The notes below the pieces were generated by a model. That model worked only from the letters and a program-made list of their open reading frames with translations, had not been told where the DNA came from and searched no databases. Positions 33,882 through 41,882 of a stretch of 64,000 nucleotides of DNA are shown here, piece by piece (positions within the stretch are counted from its first letter, which is position 1; each line of letters starts with the position of its first letter). Source of the stretch: Thermoplasmata archaeon (GTDB lineage Archaea > Thermoplasmatota > Thermoplasmata > Lutacidiplasmatales > UBA184). The stretch covers positions 1 through 64,000 of the forward strand of contig JAJYEA010000001.1 of the NCBI GenBank assembly GCA_021790425.1, written 5' to 3'. The translations under genes were made by a program, and so were the position numbers.

Positions 33882-34627
33882 AGGGCCAAGTTTTTGACCA
33901 CATGCTCGCGGCCATCCGAGGAGGGCCGATCCACCTGACGCTCATCGACCCGGACAAGACCCGGGGCGATCGGGCCGCGGCGGTGGCCCGCGAAGCCGAG
34001 TCGCTCGGGAGCTTCGGGCTCCTGCTCGGGGGCTCGACCGGGATCACGCCCGGGGCCATGGGCGAGGTTGCCGCCACGGTCCACCGGACGACCCGGCTCC
34101 CCGTCATCATCTTCCCGCAGGGGGCGGAGTCGCTGACCGGCGAGGCGGACGCCATCCTCTTCATGAGCCTCCTCAACTCGCGCAACGTGGGCCACGTGGT
34201 GCGGCTGCAGGCCCGCGCCTCCCTCGCGGTGAAATCCCTGGGGATCGAGCCGATATCCACGGCGTACATCGTGGTCGCCCCCGGGATGAAGGTGGGCGAG
34301 GTCGGGGAGGCCGACTGCGTGCCGCGCGAGGACCCGAAGATGGCCTGCGGGTACGCGCTCGCGGCGCAGTATTTCGGAATGCGGATGATCTACCTCGAGG
34401 CAGGGTCGGGGGCCCCAGCCCCGGTCCCGGCCGACATGGTCCGTGCGGTGAAGGAGGCGACGCATCTCCCAGTGATCGTCGGCGGAGGAATCCGCACCGA
34501 GGCGGATGCCCGGGCGGTGCTCGACGGGGGTGCGGACGTGCTCGTGACGGGGACGGTGGTCGAGGAGGACGGAGGTTCGGCCCTGGCTCCCATCCTCGGC
34601 GAGGTGAGACGCCGCCGTGCCCGGTAG
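33878..34627 (+). CDS. Geranylgeranylglyceryl phosphate synthase (PcrB/GGGPS)
   Basis: Joins glycerol-1-phosphate to geranylgeranyl diphosphate, the first committed step of archaeal lipids. A TIM-barrel protein of 249 residues: HLTLIDPDK near residue 19, the GGSTGI loop, FMSLLNSRN, AYIVVAPGMKVG, YLEAGSGAP and the phosphate-binding VGGGIRT. The start is TTG 33878, overlapping the UbiA stop. The end overlaps the DUF2070 gene by 11 nt, so the three are translationally coupled. Confidence 0.95.
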   Translation: MKGQVFDHMLAAIRGGPIHLTLIDPDKTRGDRAAAVAREAESLGSFGLLLGGSTGITPGAMGEVAATVHRTTRLPVIIFPQGAESLTGEADAILFMSLLNSRNVGHVVRLQARASLAVKSLGIEPISTAYIVVAPGMKVGEVGEADCVPREDPKMACGYALAAQYFGMRMIYLEAGSGAPAPVPADMVRAVKEATHLPVIVGGGIRTEADARAVLDGGADVLVTGTVVEEDGGSALAPILGEVRRRRAR

Positions 34628-36419
34628 CAAGGAAGAGTCTTCGTTCGCGGACCTGCGGACCCCGTCCATCGCCTGGAGCACGATCCTCCTGATCGCACTG
34701 TCCCTCGCCTTCGCCTGGCTCTCCTGGACCCCGTTCACCCCCTGGCCGACCTTCTCCTGGATGCCGGGGGGGGCGTTCGGGACCGCGTTCCTCTTCTTCC
34801 TCTTGCCGGCCTTCCCCGGCGCGCTCGCCGCCGCCCCCATCTCCCACGTGCTCGGGGGGAAGCTCAACGCCCGCCGTGCCCTCTTCTCCGGGGTCCTGAT
34901 GTACGTCTTCGTGGGCGTCGGGCTCGCCCTCTGGAGGCTCTTCGTCACCCTCCACGGGGCCTATCCGCTCGAGGGCGTGCTCCTCGCCCTCTTCGGGGCC
35001 AGCGTCTGGTTCCGCCAAATGGTGCTCTCGGGCATCTCGGGGCCCACGCCCCTCCGGGCGGTACCCCAGTCGCTCGTCGCCCCAGCGTTCGGCGTGGTGC
35101 TCACCTGGGGATTCCTCGGGGTCACCCTCGTCCACGTGGGGGAGGGGATCTTCTTCCTCCTCCTCCCGCTCGGGGCCATCGCCCTCCTGATCGAGGGCGC
35201 CAACCGGCCGATGGTGCGGGAGTTCGGGGAGAGCGGGGTGGCGATACTGCGCCCCCTCATCGATCACATCAACGAACGCGACCCGGAGGCTTCGCGGCGG
35301 ATGGAGGAGTTCCTGGCCAACTCCCCGAGCGAGGCCGACCTGACCGTCAGCGCCCTGCACTTCCGCGGGGAAGGCACGGACCTCCTCTGGATCGCCCCCG
35401 CCATCCATCCGGGGCCCTTCGCGGAGCTCGGCGCGAGCGACCTCCCGAACAAGGTGGTCAGCATGCTCTCGGGTGCGGCGCAGGAGATCGTCGTCCTCCA
35501 CGCCCCGTGCACCCACGACCAGAACATTCCCACCACCGAGGAGGTCCGGCGCGTGATGGGACAGGTGAAGTCGTATCTCCCGAACCTCAGCGCCGGCCCT
35601 TCCCGGGCCTCCCCGCTCGTGCTCCCGCACGCCGGGTCGATGGTGCGGGCCCAGGTACTCGGGGACACCGTGCTCCTGGTCGTGAGCCGGGCACCGGAGG
35701 CCAGCGACGACATCGACTACGCCGTCGGCGAGATGGTGCGGGAGGAGGCGCGCCGCCAGGGATTCCGCCTCGGGATCATCGTGGATGCCCACAACGTCTA
35801 CGTGCGGGAGAACATGGGCACGGTCCCCTTCGGCTCCCCCCAGAGCTTCAAGCTCATCGAGGACGCCAAGGCCGCCATGCGGGCTGCCCAGGCCGCCGTG
35901 AAGGAAGGGCCGGTCCGCGTCGGGGTCGGTCACCGTCGGGGCTACACGACCCAGGACGACGGACTCGGCAAGGAGGGCATCTCCGTGACCGTGGTGGAAG
36001 CGGCGGGCTCGCGCACGGCCTACGCGGTGCTCGACGGGAACAACCTGCTCCACGGGTTCCGGGAGAAGCTCCTCGCGACGCTGAAGGAATCGGTCGACGA
36101 GGCCGAGGTGATGACCACCGACAACCACGTGGTGCACGAGGTGGCGAACGGGATCAACCCGATCGGGAAGCTGCGCTCGGCCGGGGCGCTCTCCAAGGAC
36201 CTCCACGCAGTGGTGACGGAAGCCCTCTCCCGGATGCACCCCGTCACGGTGAGCTCGGGCGAGGTCCGGGTACCCCGGGTGAAGGTCATGGGCCATGCCA
36301 CCACGATCCGCCTGATGACGGTCCTGAACGACTCCTTCGCGGCCTTCTGGGTGCTGATGCCGACGACGCTCCTGCTCACGGTGGCCGGTGAACTGCTGGT
36401 CCTCGCCCTCTTCCCGTGA
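34617..36419 (+). CDS. DUF2070 membrane protein with putative metal-binding domain
   Basis: An archaeal DUF2070 protein, 600 residues. About six membrane helices occupy residues 20-195, followed by a large soluble domain and one last helix (LMPTTLLLTVAGELLVLALF). The soluble domain contains clustered possible metal ligands: IHPGPF (about 263-268), CTHD (about 297-300), DAHN (390-393), GHRRGY (about 438-443) and TDNHVVHEV (about 501-509). The start is a GTG at 34617 inside the end of the GGGP synthase gene. Coupling to two lipid enzymes suggests a lipid or isoprenoid phosphate substrate, which is inference. Confidence 0.88.
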   Translation: MPGSKEESSFADLRTPSIAWSTILLIALSLAFAWLSWTPFTPWPTFSWMPGGAFGTAFLFFLLPAFPGALAAAPISHVLGGKLNARRALFSGVLMYVFVGVGLALWRLFVTLHGAYPLEGVLLALFGASVWFRQMVLSGISGPTPLRAVPQSLVAPAFGVVLTWGFLGVTLVHVGEGIFFLLLPLGAIALLIEGANRPMVREFGESGVAILRPLIDHINERDPEASRRMEEFLANSPSEADLTVSALHFRGEGTDLLWIAPAIHPGPFAELGASDLPNKVVSMLSGAAQEIVVLHAPCTHDQNIPTTEEVRRVMGQVKSYLPNLSAGPSRASPLVLPHAGSMVRAQVLGDTVLLVVSRAPEASDDIDYAVGEMVREEARRQGFRLGIIVDAHNVYVRENMGTVPFGSPQSFKLIEDAKAAMRAAQAAVKEGPVRVGVGHRRGYTTQDDGLGKEGISVTVVEAAGSRTAYAVLDGNNLLHGFREKLLATLKESVDEAEVMTTDNHVVHEVANGINPIGKLRSAGALSKDLHAVVTEALSRMHPVTVSSGEVRVPRVKVMGHATTIRLMTVLNDSFAAFWVLMPTTLLLTVAGELLVLALFP

Positions 36420-36474
36420 GAGGCCGGTTCATCGCGGTGTGCTCCGAGGTGCGGGGAGCGGCCGATTCTGGGCA

Positions 36475-36488
36475 AGAGCTTTTAAGCG
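36475..36488 (+). promoter_or_regulatory. TATA box upstream of the nitroreductase region
   Basis: GAGCTTTTAAGCGG has the typical archaeal CTTTTAAG core. It lies about 27 nt before an ATG at 36509 but about 90 nt before the nitroreductase ATG at 36573, leaving a long leader with a tiny open frame. Confidence 0.5.
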
Positions 36489-36572
36489 GCCCGGAGATGG
36501 CAAGTCCAATGAGTGGGCCCATGACGACTGAGATGGCCGACTGACCCCGGGACTTCCCGACTTTTTTCCTGC

Positions 36573-37106
36573 ATGGACCTTCTCGAAGCTTTTCAGCGCC
36601 AAAGAGCCTGCCGAAACTTCCAAGAGCGACCCGTTCCCGAAGAGACCATCGCCAAGGTCCTCAACGGGGCGCGGATGGCCACCTCGGTCGAGAACCAGCA
36701 GCCCTGGCGGTTCATCGTCGTGCGGAGCGAGGAGATGAAGACCAAGCTCTCCAACCTCGTCACCAAGGGCGCGTTCCTCCGGACCTCCCCCGTCGTGGTG
36801 GTGGCCCTGGGCGTCGAAGGGGAGCGCTCGGTCCTGGTGGGAGGGTACACCCTGAGCTTCCTCCTGGACGTCGCCGCCTCCATCCAGAACTTCATCCTCG
36901 CCGCCACCGCCGAGGGTCTCGGCACCGCGTGGCTCTCCGAGTTCCACGAGGAGAAGGTGTCGAAGCTCTTCGGACTCCCGGAGGGGGTCAAAGTGGTGGG
37001 GATCCTTCCCCTCGGCTTCCCGGTGCCCGATCCTCCGGGCACGCCTGTTCCGAACGGCCGCAAGAGCCTGTCGGAAGTCATGGCCTTCGAGCGCTTCACC
37101 TGGTGA
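36573..37106 (+). CDS. Nitroreductase-family flavoprotein
   Basis: An FMN-dependent oxidoreductase of 177 residues. The family N-terminus is LLEAFQRQRACRNFQERPVP (residues 3-22), with the Arg contacts to FMN. It continues with NGARMATSVENQQPWRFIVV, DVAASIQNFILAATAEGLGTAWL and VVGILPLGFP. NAD(P)H is the usual donor, and the substrate is not predictable. The gene has a long leader of about 65 nt if the TATA element at 36475 is used. It converges on a surface-protein gene. Confidence 0.92.
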   Translation: MDLLEAFQRQRACRNFQERPVPEETIAKVLNGARMATSVENQQPWRFIVVRSEEMKTKLSNLVTKGAFLRTSPVVVVALGVEGERSVLVGGYTLSFLLDVAASIQNFILAATAEGLGTAWLSEFHEEKVSKLFGLPEGVKVVGILPLGFPVPDPPGTPVPNGRKSLSEVMAFERFTW

Positions 37107-37160
37107 GCCGGCAAGGCACACCCGCCGCTCCTCGGCCATCCGGCCGTTAGGCCCCAGAGT

Positions 37161-37859
37161 CTACCGGGGCGGGGGTGGCAGGGTTGGAACGACCGTCCCC
37201 GGCGCGGGCAGGGACCCCGGGGGAGGGAGCGAACCCTTCCGGCGCCGGGTTCGCGTCATCGCGACGAGAACGGCCGCGACGACCACCGCCACCACGACGG
37301 CCAGGAACACCCACGTGGTCGCTCCCCCCGTCAGTATCGGGTTGATGGGGCCCACGCACTGCGGTCGAACGGATATCCCCGTGGCCGCTGCGCAACAACC
37401 GCACTGAGGTTCGGCAACGTAGACCGCGGCCACGACCCCGTTCCCGTGCACCGTCAGCTTCGTGGAGTTCGATGTCGAGTTGGCTAGGGTGAGATTGCTC
37501 GTCGTGGTCCAATCCACGAAAAGATACGATTGGGAGCACCCGGAACCCGCCGAGGTGCCCACGTGGAGGGGAGCGGAGAGGGAGTAGGTCCCCGGGCCGA
37601 GGGTCACGTTAGCGGACGCGGTCACGGCGGTCCCGTTGAGCGTGATGATCACGCATCGTTGCAGGAGCGCCGTGCCGGAGAGGGCCTCGATCCCCACCCC
37701 ATAGTGTGGCGCACCGGAAAGAGGGTGCCCGGACAGGACCAGGGACCCGGCATCCGCGGGAAGCGGGCCGGGGAGGTAGACGGCTCCGACGAGCGATGGG
37801 AGCAGGAGGAGCGAGGCTATGAAAAGGCCAAGGCCCCGCCCGGTCCCGGTCGCGCCCAT
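37161..37859 (-). CDS. Surface protein with signal peptide and C-terminal anchor
   Basis: A 232-residue protein. An N-terminal hydrophobic stretch (LGLFIASLLLLPSLVGAV) resembles a signal peptide, the middle 130 residues are Ser/Thr/Gly-rich with seven or more N-x-S/T sites, and a C-terminal helix (WVFLAVVVAVVVAAVLVAM) precedes a basic RTRRRKG and a Pro-rich tail. A CGCC cluster and other Cys occur near EPQCGCCAA. A TATA element supports the ATG at 37859. Likely a glycosylated cell-surface protein of unknown role. Confidence 0.75.
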   Translation of the reverse strand: MGATGTGRGLGLFIASLLLLPSLVGAVYLPGPLPADAGSLVLSGHPLSGAPHYGVGIEALSGTALLQRCVIITLNGTAVTASANVTLGPGTYSLSAPLHVGTSAGSGCSQSYLFVDWTTTSNLTLANSTSNSTKLTVHGNGVVAAVYVAEPQCGCCAAATGISVRPQCVGPINPILTGGATTWVFLAVVVAVVVAAVLVAMTRTRRRKGSLPPPGSLPAPGTVVPTLPPPPR

Positions 37860-37884
37860 GACGAGGAAAAAATATGCGCCTCGC

Positions 37885-37896
37885 GGATAATAAACG
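37885..37896 (-). promoter_or_regulatory. TATA box of the surface-protein gene
   Basis: The minus strand reads CGTTTATTATCC, 26-37 nt before the ATG at 37859. Confidence 0.55.
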
Positions 37897-37968
37897 TTCT
37901 GGTCGGCGGCGACGCCGCGCGGGGGCCACCGAGGAAGAACCAGGTGTGGTAGAGTCCGGCCCGGTCCT

Positions 37969-38577
37969 TCAACAGACCCGCGGACTGCGGTCCCGACCCT
38001 CGGCCAGCGGGCAGTCTGCCCAACAGACGCCGCACGTGGCGCTCGGCACCGGTCTCGGTCGCGCGCCACCCAGGATCTCGCTCAGGAAGGGTTCCGCCCG
38101 TGCCAGCAGGCCATGGTCCGGTTCGCCCTCGCGGAACGCCCGGTCCCCGTGCGAGGAGAGCAGGTGTCCGGTAATGGGGGGGTGTTGTGCGGCCCTCCGG
38201 GAGAGCAGGAGGAGCTCGAGCTGCACCCGGAGGACCTGGTCCTCGCCGGGGGAACCCTCCACGACCTCGTAGAACTCGGTGCCCCCCGCGCTCGTCCGGA
38301 GAGCATCCACGCTCGCCCAGAGCGGCGGATCCCGGAGCGCGATCCGGACGTTCCGGTCGAAAGGCGCCCGGGACACGGACTGGAGCGCCTGCGCGACGTG
38401 GGCCGCCCGGTGGAGCTCCAACTTCCGCGCCATCTCCCCAGGAGGCGGCGTCTCCTCCGGATGGTGCACCTCATACCACGGCTTCCGGAGGCAGGATTCC
38501 TCCCCCACCATGAGCTTGCAGAGCACCCGCACCTCGACGCTTGGACCGGAGCCCCCCTTCACTCCCTCCGGATCCAT
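37969..38577 (-). CDS. Cas4/RecB-like PD-(D/E)XK protein, Lys missing
   Basis: A 202-residue protein laid out like the Cas4/RecB Fe-S nucleases. One Cys near the N-terminus sits in ESCLRKPWYEV (C29), a His follows in HRAAHVAQALQ (H60), the active-site Asp is in WASVDALR (D91), the E-x-K position is EVV (104-106), then the Gln motif QVLRVQLELLLLS. Three Cys near the C-terminus (CGVCWADC) could complete an Fe-S site with the first. The catalytic Lys seems lost. A minus-strand TATA-like CCCTTAAG at 38615-38622 supports ATG 38577. No cas genes are near. Confidence 0.6.
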   Translation of the reverse strand: MDPEGVKGGSGPSVEVRVLCKLMVGEESCLRKPWYEVHHPEETPPPGEMARKLELHRAAHVAQALQSVSRAPFDRNVRIALRDPPLWASVDALRTSAGGTEFYEVVEGSPGEDQVLRVQLELLLLSRRAAQHPPITGHLLSSHGDRAFREGEPDHGLLARAEPFLSEILGGARPRPVPSATCGVCWADCPLAEGRDRSPRVC

Positions 38578-38685
38578 ACGGAACCACCCGCCGCAAGAAG
38601 AAGGAGGGGTCACTTAAGGGGGGGGCCGAAACCATGGCTCGGGAATCTCCTCCCGAATTCCGCGCGAGCGAGGCCCGTTTGAGGG

Positions 38686-38695
38686 TTCTTATAGG
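38686..38695 (+). promoter_or_regulatory. TATA box of rdgB
   Basis: TTCTTATAGG lies about 32-41 nt before the rdgB ATG at 38727. Confidence 0.5.
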
Positions 38696-38726
38696 ACCGC
38701 AGTGTGCGCCGGGACATCGGGACCCC

Positions 38727-39311
38727 ATGACGCAACGCACTCCCCCCACCATCCGCTTCTACACCTCGAACGAGGGCAAGGTCCGGGAGGTCCGGGAACT
38801 CCTCGAGGGGCGGGGGTATCGGGTGGCCTGGTCTCGCCGCGAGCTGACGGAACCCCAGGCGGACGATCTCGAGGAGGTCGCCCGGGCGAAGCTCGCGGCC
38901 GTTCCGCGCGGGAAGGACCTCGCGCTGGTGGAGGACTCCGGGATCTTCGTGGCTGCCCTCGGTGGTTTCCCCGGGGTCTACTCGGCCTACGTCCTGCGGA
39001 CCCTGGGGCTCCCGGGCATCCTGAGGCTCGTGGACGGGAAGCCGCGCGCGGCGGAGTTCCGTGCGGTGGTCGGCCTCCGCGATGGGACCCGGACCCGCTT
39101 CTTCCACGGCGCGGTCAAGGGAACCCTGGCGCCCCGGCCGCGGGGCAGCGGGGGGTTCGGCTACGACCCCATCTTCATCCCGGACGGCAAGACCCAGACG
39201 ACCGCCGAGATGACGTCCGCGGAGAAGAACGCGCTCTCGCACCGTGGCAAGGCGCTGCGGGGGCTGGCCCGCTACCTGGCCCCTCCGGGCCGCGTCTCCC
39301 GTTCAGCGTGA
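38727..39311 (+). CDS. rdgB: XTP/dITP diphosphatase (RdgB/HAM1)
   Basis: Removes non-canonical purine nucleotides by hydrolysing dITP and XTP to monophosphates. Family motifs: FYTSNEGKVREVRELL at the N-terminus (residues 10-25), ALVEDSGIFVAALGGFPGVYS, GSGGFGYDPIFIPDG and AEKNALSHRGKALR. Length is 194 residues. ATG 38727 is where homologues start; the open frame upstream is low-complexity. The stop overlaps the convergent methyltransferase gene by 9 nt. Confidence 0.95.
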   Translation: MTQRTPPTIRFYTSNEGKVREVRELLEGRGYRVAWSRRELTEPQADDLEEVARAKLAAVPRGKDLALVEDSGIFVAALGGFPGVYSAYVLRTLGLPGILRLVDGKPRAAEFRAVVGLRDGTRTRFFHGAVKGTLAPRPRGSGGFGYDPIFIPDGKTQTTAEMTSAEKNALSHRGKALRGLARYLAPPGRVSRSA

Positions 39312-40148
39312 TCTCGACCCCTTGCGGCCCACGATCAGGAAGTGGTGGCTGGTGGCCACGATGGCGGGGTCCGTGCAGGTTGCGGCGTGGACCGACAGCC
39401 AGCGTTCGATCGCCTCCGGTTCCCGGCGGCTGCGCTGGTTGAAGACGGTCTGGTGGTGCGTGGCGAGGCCCTCAAGCCCCACCCGCTCCTCGATGCGGAT
39501 CCCCTGGCGCTTCATCGCCCGCTCGAGCTCCTCCGGGAGGTAGAAGTGGGCCGGTGCGAACCCGTACCCCCCGAGGTAGTCCCCGGTCCGAAGCATGCGG
39601 TCGACCACGTCCGGGTCCTCGACGAGCTCCCGGGCCGGGCGGACGAGCTCTCCCTCGATGATGGCCCAGCGTCCGATCACCGAGATGAAGAGGGGAGCAC
39701 CGGGCTTGGCGACCCGGACGAGCTCCGCGATCGCCCGGGCACGGTCGCGAGCCCGGAGGAGGTGCCCGAGCGGACCCCCCAAGCAGAGCACCGCGTCGAA
39801 CGTGCCGTCCTGGAAACGAGACAGGTCGCGGATGTCGCCTTCCACGACGTCCCGCACCTGGCGTGCGGCCCCCCCGCGACGGATCGCCCAGCGTGCCCGG
39901 AGCAACAGCTCGGGAGAGCGGTCCAGGAGAGTCGTTCGGTACCCCTGCTGCGCCAGGGCTACCGTGTATCGTCCCGGTCCTCCCCCCGCATCGAGTACTT
40001 CCCCCCGGGGAGGAAGATACTTGCGCAGGTAGTGGAGCGTGGTCCCGAATTCCAGCCGCTCCTGGAAGGGATCCCGGACGAGACGGCGCCACTCGTGGAG
40101 GGTGGTCTCTCGGTAGTACCGGGCGACCTGCTCGTCCACGGTCTCCAT
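39303..40148 (-). CDS. Class I SAM-dependent methyltransferase
   Basis: A 281-residue methyltransferase. The SAM-binding motif I is GEVLDAGGGPGRYTVALAQQG, the acidic loop is LLDRSPELLLRAR, and the motif post is VEGDIRDL with FDAVLCLGGPLGHL. The Rossmann core occupies residues 45-160; the rest is a C-terminal substrate domain without a clear relative. Substrate unknown. The ATG at 40148 fits the start of the first helix. Confidence 0.88.
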   Translation of the reverse strand: METVDEQVARYYRETTLHEWRRLVRDPFQERLEFGTTLHYLRKYLPPRGEVLDAGGGPGRYTVALAQQGYRTTLLDRSPELLLRARWAIRRGGAARQVRDVVEGDIRDLSRFQDGTFDAVLCLGGPLGHLLRARDRARAIAELVRVAKPGAPLFISVIGRWAIIEGELVRPARELVEDPDVVDRMLRTGDYLGGYGFAPAHFYLPEELERAMKRQGIRIEERVGLEGLATHHQTVFNQRSRREPEAIERWLSVHAATCTDPAIVATSHHFLIVGRKGSRSR

Positions 40149-40236
40149 GCCAGTGTGCACGGCCGGGCCGAGATAAGCTCCGGGGAGGGGCACGTGCCTC
40201 CCACCCCGCTCCTCGTTCCGTAGGGGTTCGCCCGGG

Positions 40237-41010
40237 TCAGGCCGGAAGGAGATCGTGGATCAACGGGCGGACCTCGTCGAGATGCTCGACGACCCGGTCG
40301 GCCACGGCCGACCCTGCGGTCGGGGACGCGTGGAGCCCTCGGTAGCTCGAGCCATACTCGGAATGGAGCCCGGTAAAGAGGATGGTGCCGCGCAGACCCG
40401 CACGCCGTCCGCCGTCCACGTCGGACGAGCTGTCCCCCACGTGCACGGTCGTCTCGGGCCGCTCCCCCAACTTCTCCACCGTCCACCAGTAGGGATCCGG
40501 GGCGGGCTTGGACCACGGGTGCTCGTCGCTGAAGACCATGGCGTCGAAATACTCCCCGATACCCAGGGAACGAAGGTGAGGTCGGAGCATCGCACCGGTC
40601 TCCCCCACGGTATTGGAGACGATGCCGATCCGGTACCCGTCCTCCCTCAGGCCCCGCAACATCTCCCGGCAACCCGGGGCGAGCCGGAAGGGCTGCGAGG
40701 CGACCAGATCGCCCAAGCGCTGCAGATATCGTTCCGGACGGGGACGCCGTCCCACCGCGACTCCTGCGCTCTGGATCTGCTGCGCCGGGGTCACGGAAAG
40801 GCCCTTGTGGGCAGACGCCACGGCGGACTCGAGCACCTGGGCAAAAACACTCGCCATCGGATCGTGGGCGAGTGTGGGCCCGTCCGGGATCCTCTCGGAC
40901 TCCTCGAGGGTCGCAACCGCAGCTTCGAGCTGGGACCGGTAGTAGGATTCCCCCTCGCCTGGGGTAAGGTAGAGCAGCGTGTACCAGAGATCGAACGTTA
41001 CCGCGGGCAA
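40237..41010 (-). CDS. HAD-superfamily hydrolase
   Basis: A 257-residue HAD protein. Motif I is VTFDLWYTLL, in which the second Asp of DxD is Trp, so the usual general acid of phosphatases is missing; some dehalogenase-like HADs also lack it. Motif II is GIVSNTVG, motif III is the Lys in WSKPAPDPYW, and motif IV is VGDSSSDVDGGRRAGL. A helical cap lies between residues 20 and 95. TTG 41010 is the apparent start. Phosphatase or phosphoglycolate-like activity is possible, but the motif I change is a caution. Confidence 0.82.
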   Translation of the reverse strand: MPAVTFDLWYTLLYLTPGEGESYYRSQLEAAVATLEESERIPDGPTLAHDPMASVFAQVLESAVASAHKGLSVTPAQQIQSAGVAVGRRPRPERYLQRLGDLVASQPFRLAPGCREMLRGLREDGYRIGIVSNTVGETGAMLRPHLRSLGIGEYFDAMVFSDEHPWSKPAPDPYWWTVEKLGERPETTVHVGDSSSDVDGGRRAGLRGTILFTGLHSEYGSSYRGLHASPTAGSAVADRVVEHLDEVRPLIHDLLPA

Positions 41011-41225
41011 GGTTCGGAGCCGGAAGCCCCGTGCGGCTTATCTGTCTTGCGAAAAGGGCGCGGAGGAACCGCGAGGGTCACCGAACACTCCCGTCCCGTC
41101 CGGCGTCAACGGAACGGACCGATGGTCCGAGATAGCTCGCTCCGGGACCCGAACCGCCAAGATCGAGACCGGGGCCGGGCCCGACTCCCCGAAGCGAACG
41201 AACGGGGTGATCGAACGAGCGGAGG

Positions 41226-41672
41226 TCAGCCGCCGCATCCGCCGGAGCCGCATCCGCAGCTGCCGCCGGATTCCTCGCCCGTGCCACAGGAGTTGCATCC
41301 ACCCGCCTCGTTGACGGGCATGTTGGGGTTGGTGACCTTGAACCCGGACTCCTCGCCCAGGGTGACGAAGTCCACGTTCGCCCCGTTGAGGAAGTCGGCG
41401 CTGTACGGGTCCACGATGAAATGGATACCGCCCACGGTGATCACGTTGTCACCGTTCTTGGCCTTGTCGAAGGCCATGCCGTAGAGTGGGGCACTGCCTC
41501 CGCAACAACCCCCGCCACCGCCGACCTGAACAAAGACGCGGACGGCCATGTCGGGCTTCTGGTCCTTCATGAGCCCCTTGATCTGCTCGACCGCCGTGGA
41601 AGAGACGTCCAGCTTGAACGACTTGACGGCATCGGGGGAGGCACCGGAACTGGGATCCTGCGCTGTTGCCAT
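41226..41672 (-). CDS. A-type Fe-S carrier (HesB/IscA-like) with Cys-rich tail
   Basis: An iron-sulfur carrier of the HesB/IscA family, 148 residues. The core has the family pattern: beta strand RVFVQVGGGGGCCGGSAPLYGMAFD (C56 and C57), then IHFIVDPYSADFLNGANVDFV and GFKVTNPN. Instead of the usual CxC tail there are 25 extra residues with Cys at 126, 129, 139, 141 and 146, rich in Gly and Ser. The adjacent CC instead of a single Cys is unusual. The TATA element at 41695 predicts a leaderless transcript. Confidence 0.85.
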   Translation of the reverse strand: MATAQDPSSGASPDAVKSFKLDVSSTAVEQIKGLMKDQKPDMAVRVFVQVGGGGGCCGGSAPLYGMAFDKAKNGDNVITVGGIHFIVDPYSADFLNGANVDFVTLGEESGFKVTNPNMPVNEAGGCNSCGTGEESGGSCGCGSGGCGG

Positions 41673-41694
41673 GCCAAATTAGAATACCCCACCC

Positions 41695-41704
41695 TATTTA
41701 AATT
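41695..41704 (-). promoter_or_regulatory. TATA box of the A-type carrier gene
   Basis: The minus strand reads AATTTAAATA, centred about 27 nt before the ATG at 41672. Confidence 0.65.
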
Positions 41705-41882
41705 GAAGGGTGAATCCAGACCGACAGACTGATCGGGACGACGCCCGTCGGCGCTCCTTGGCCACCGGGGGCATCATCGCGAACGGAGCCGCGGGAGGGT
41801 GGAGGGCGGGCCACCCGGTGCATTTTACGGTCTATCTCTTATCTACCCATCTCCGTTGGTGGCCCCCGAGGACAAACGAAAC

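Noticed and set aside
34173-36296. A 707-codon minus-strand frame opposite GGGP synthase and DUF2070
   Set aside because: Composition is Gly/Glu/Arg/Pro-rich without any fold signature, while the plus strand encodes recognisable proteins.
37969-38577. A CRISPR adaptation module based on the Cas4-like gene
   Set aside because: No cas1, cas2, repeat array or other cas gene is in the window.
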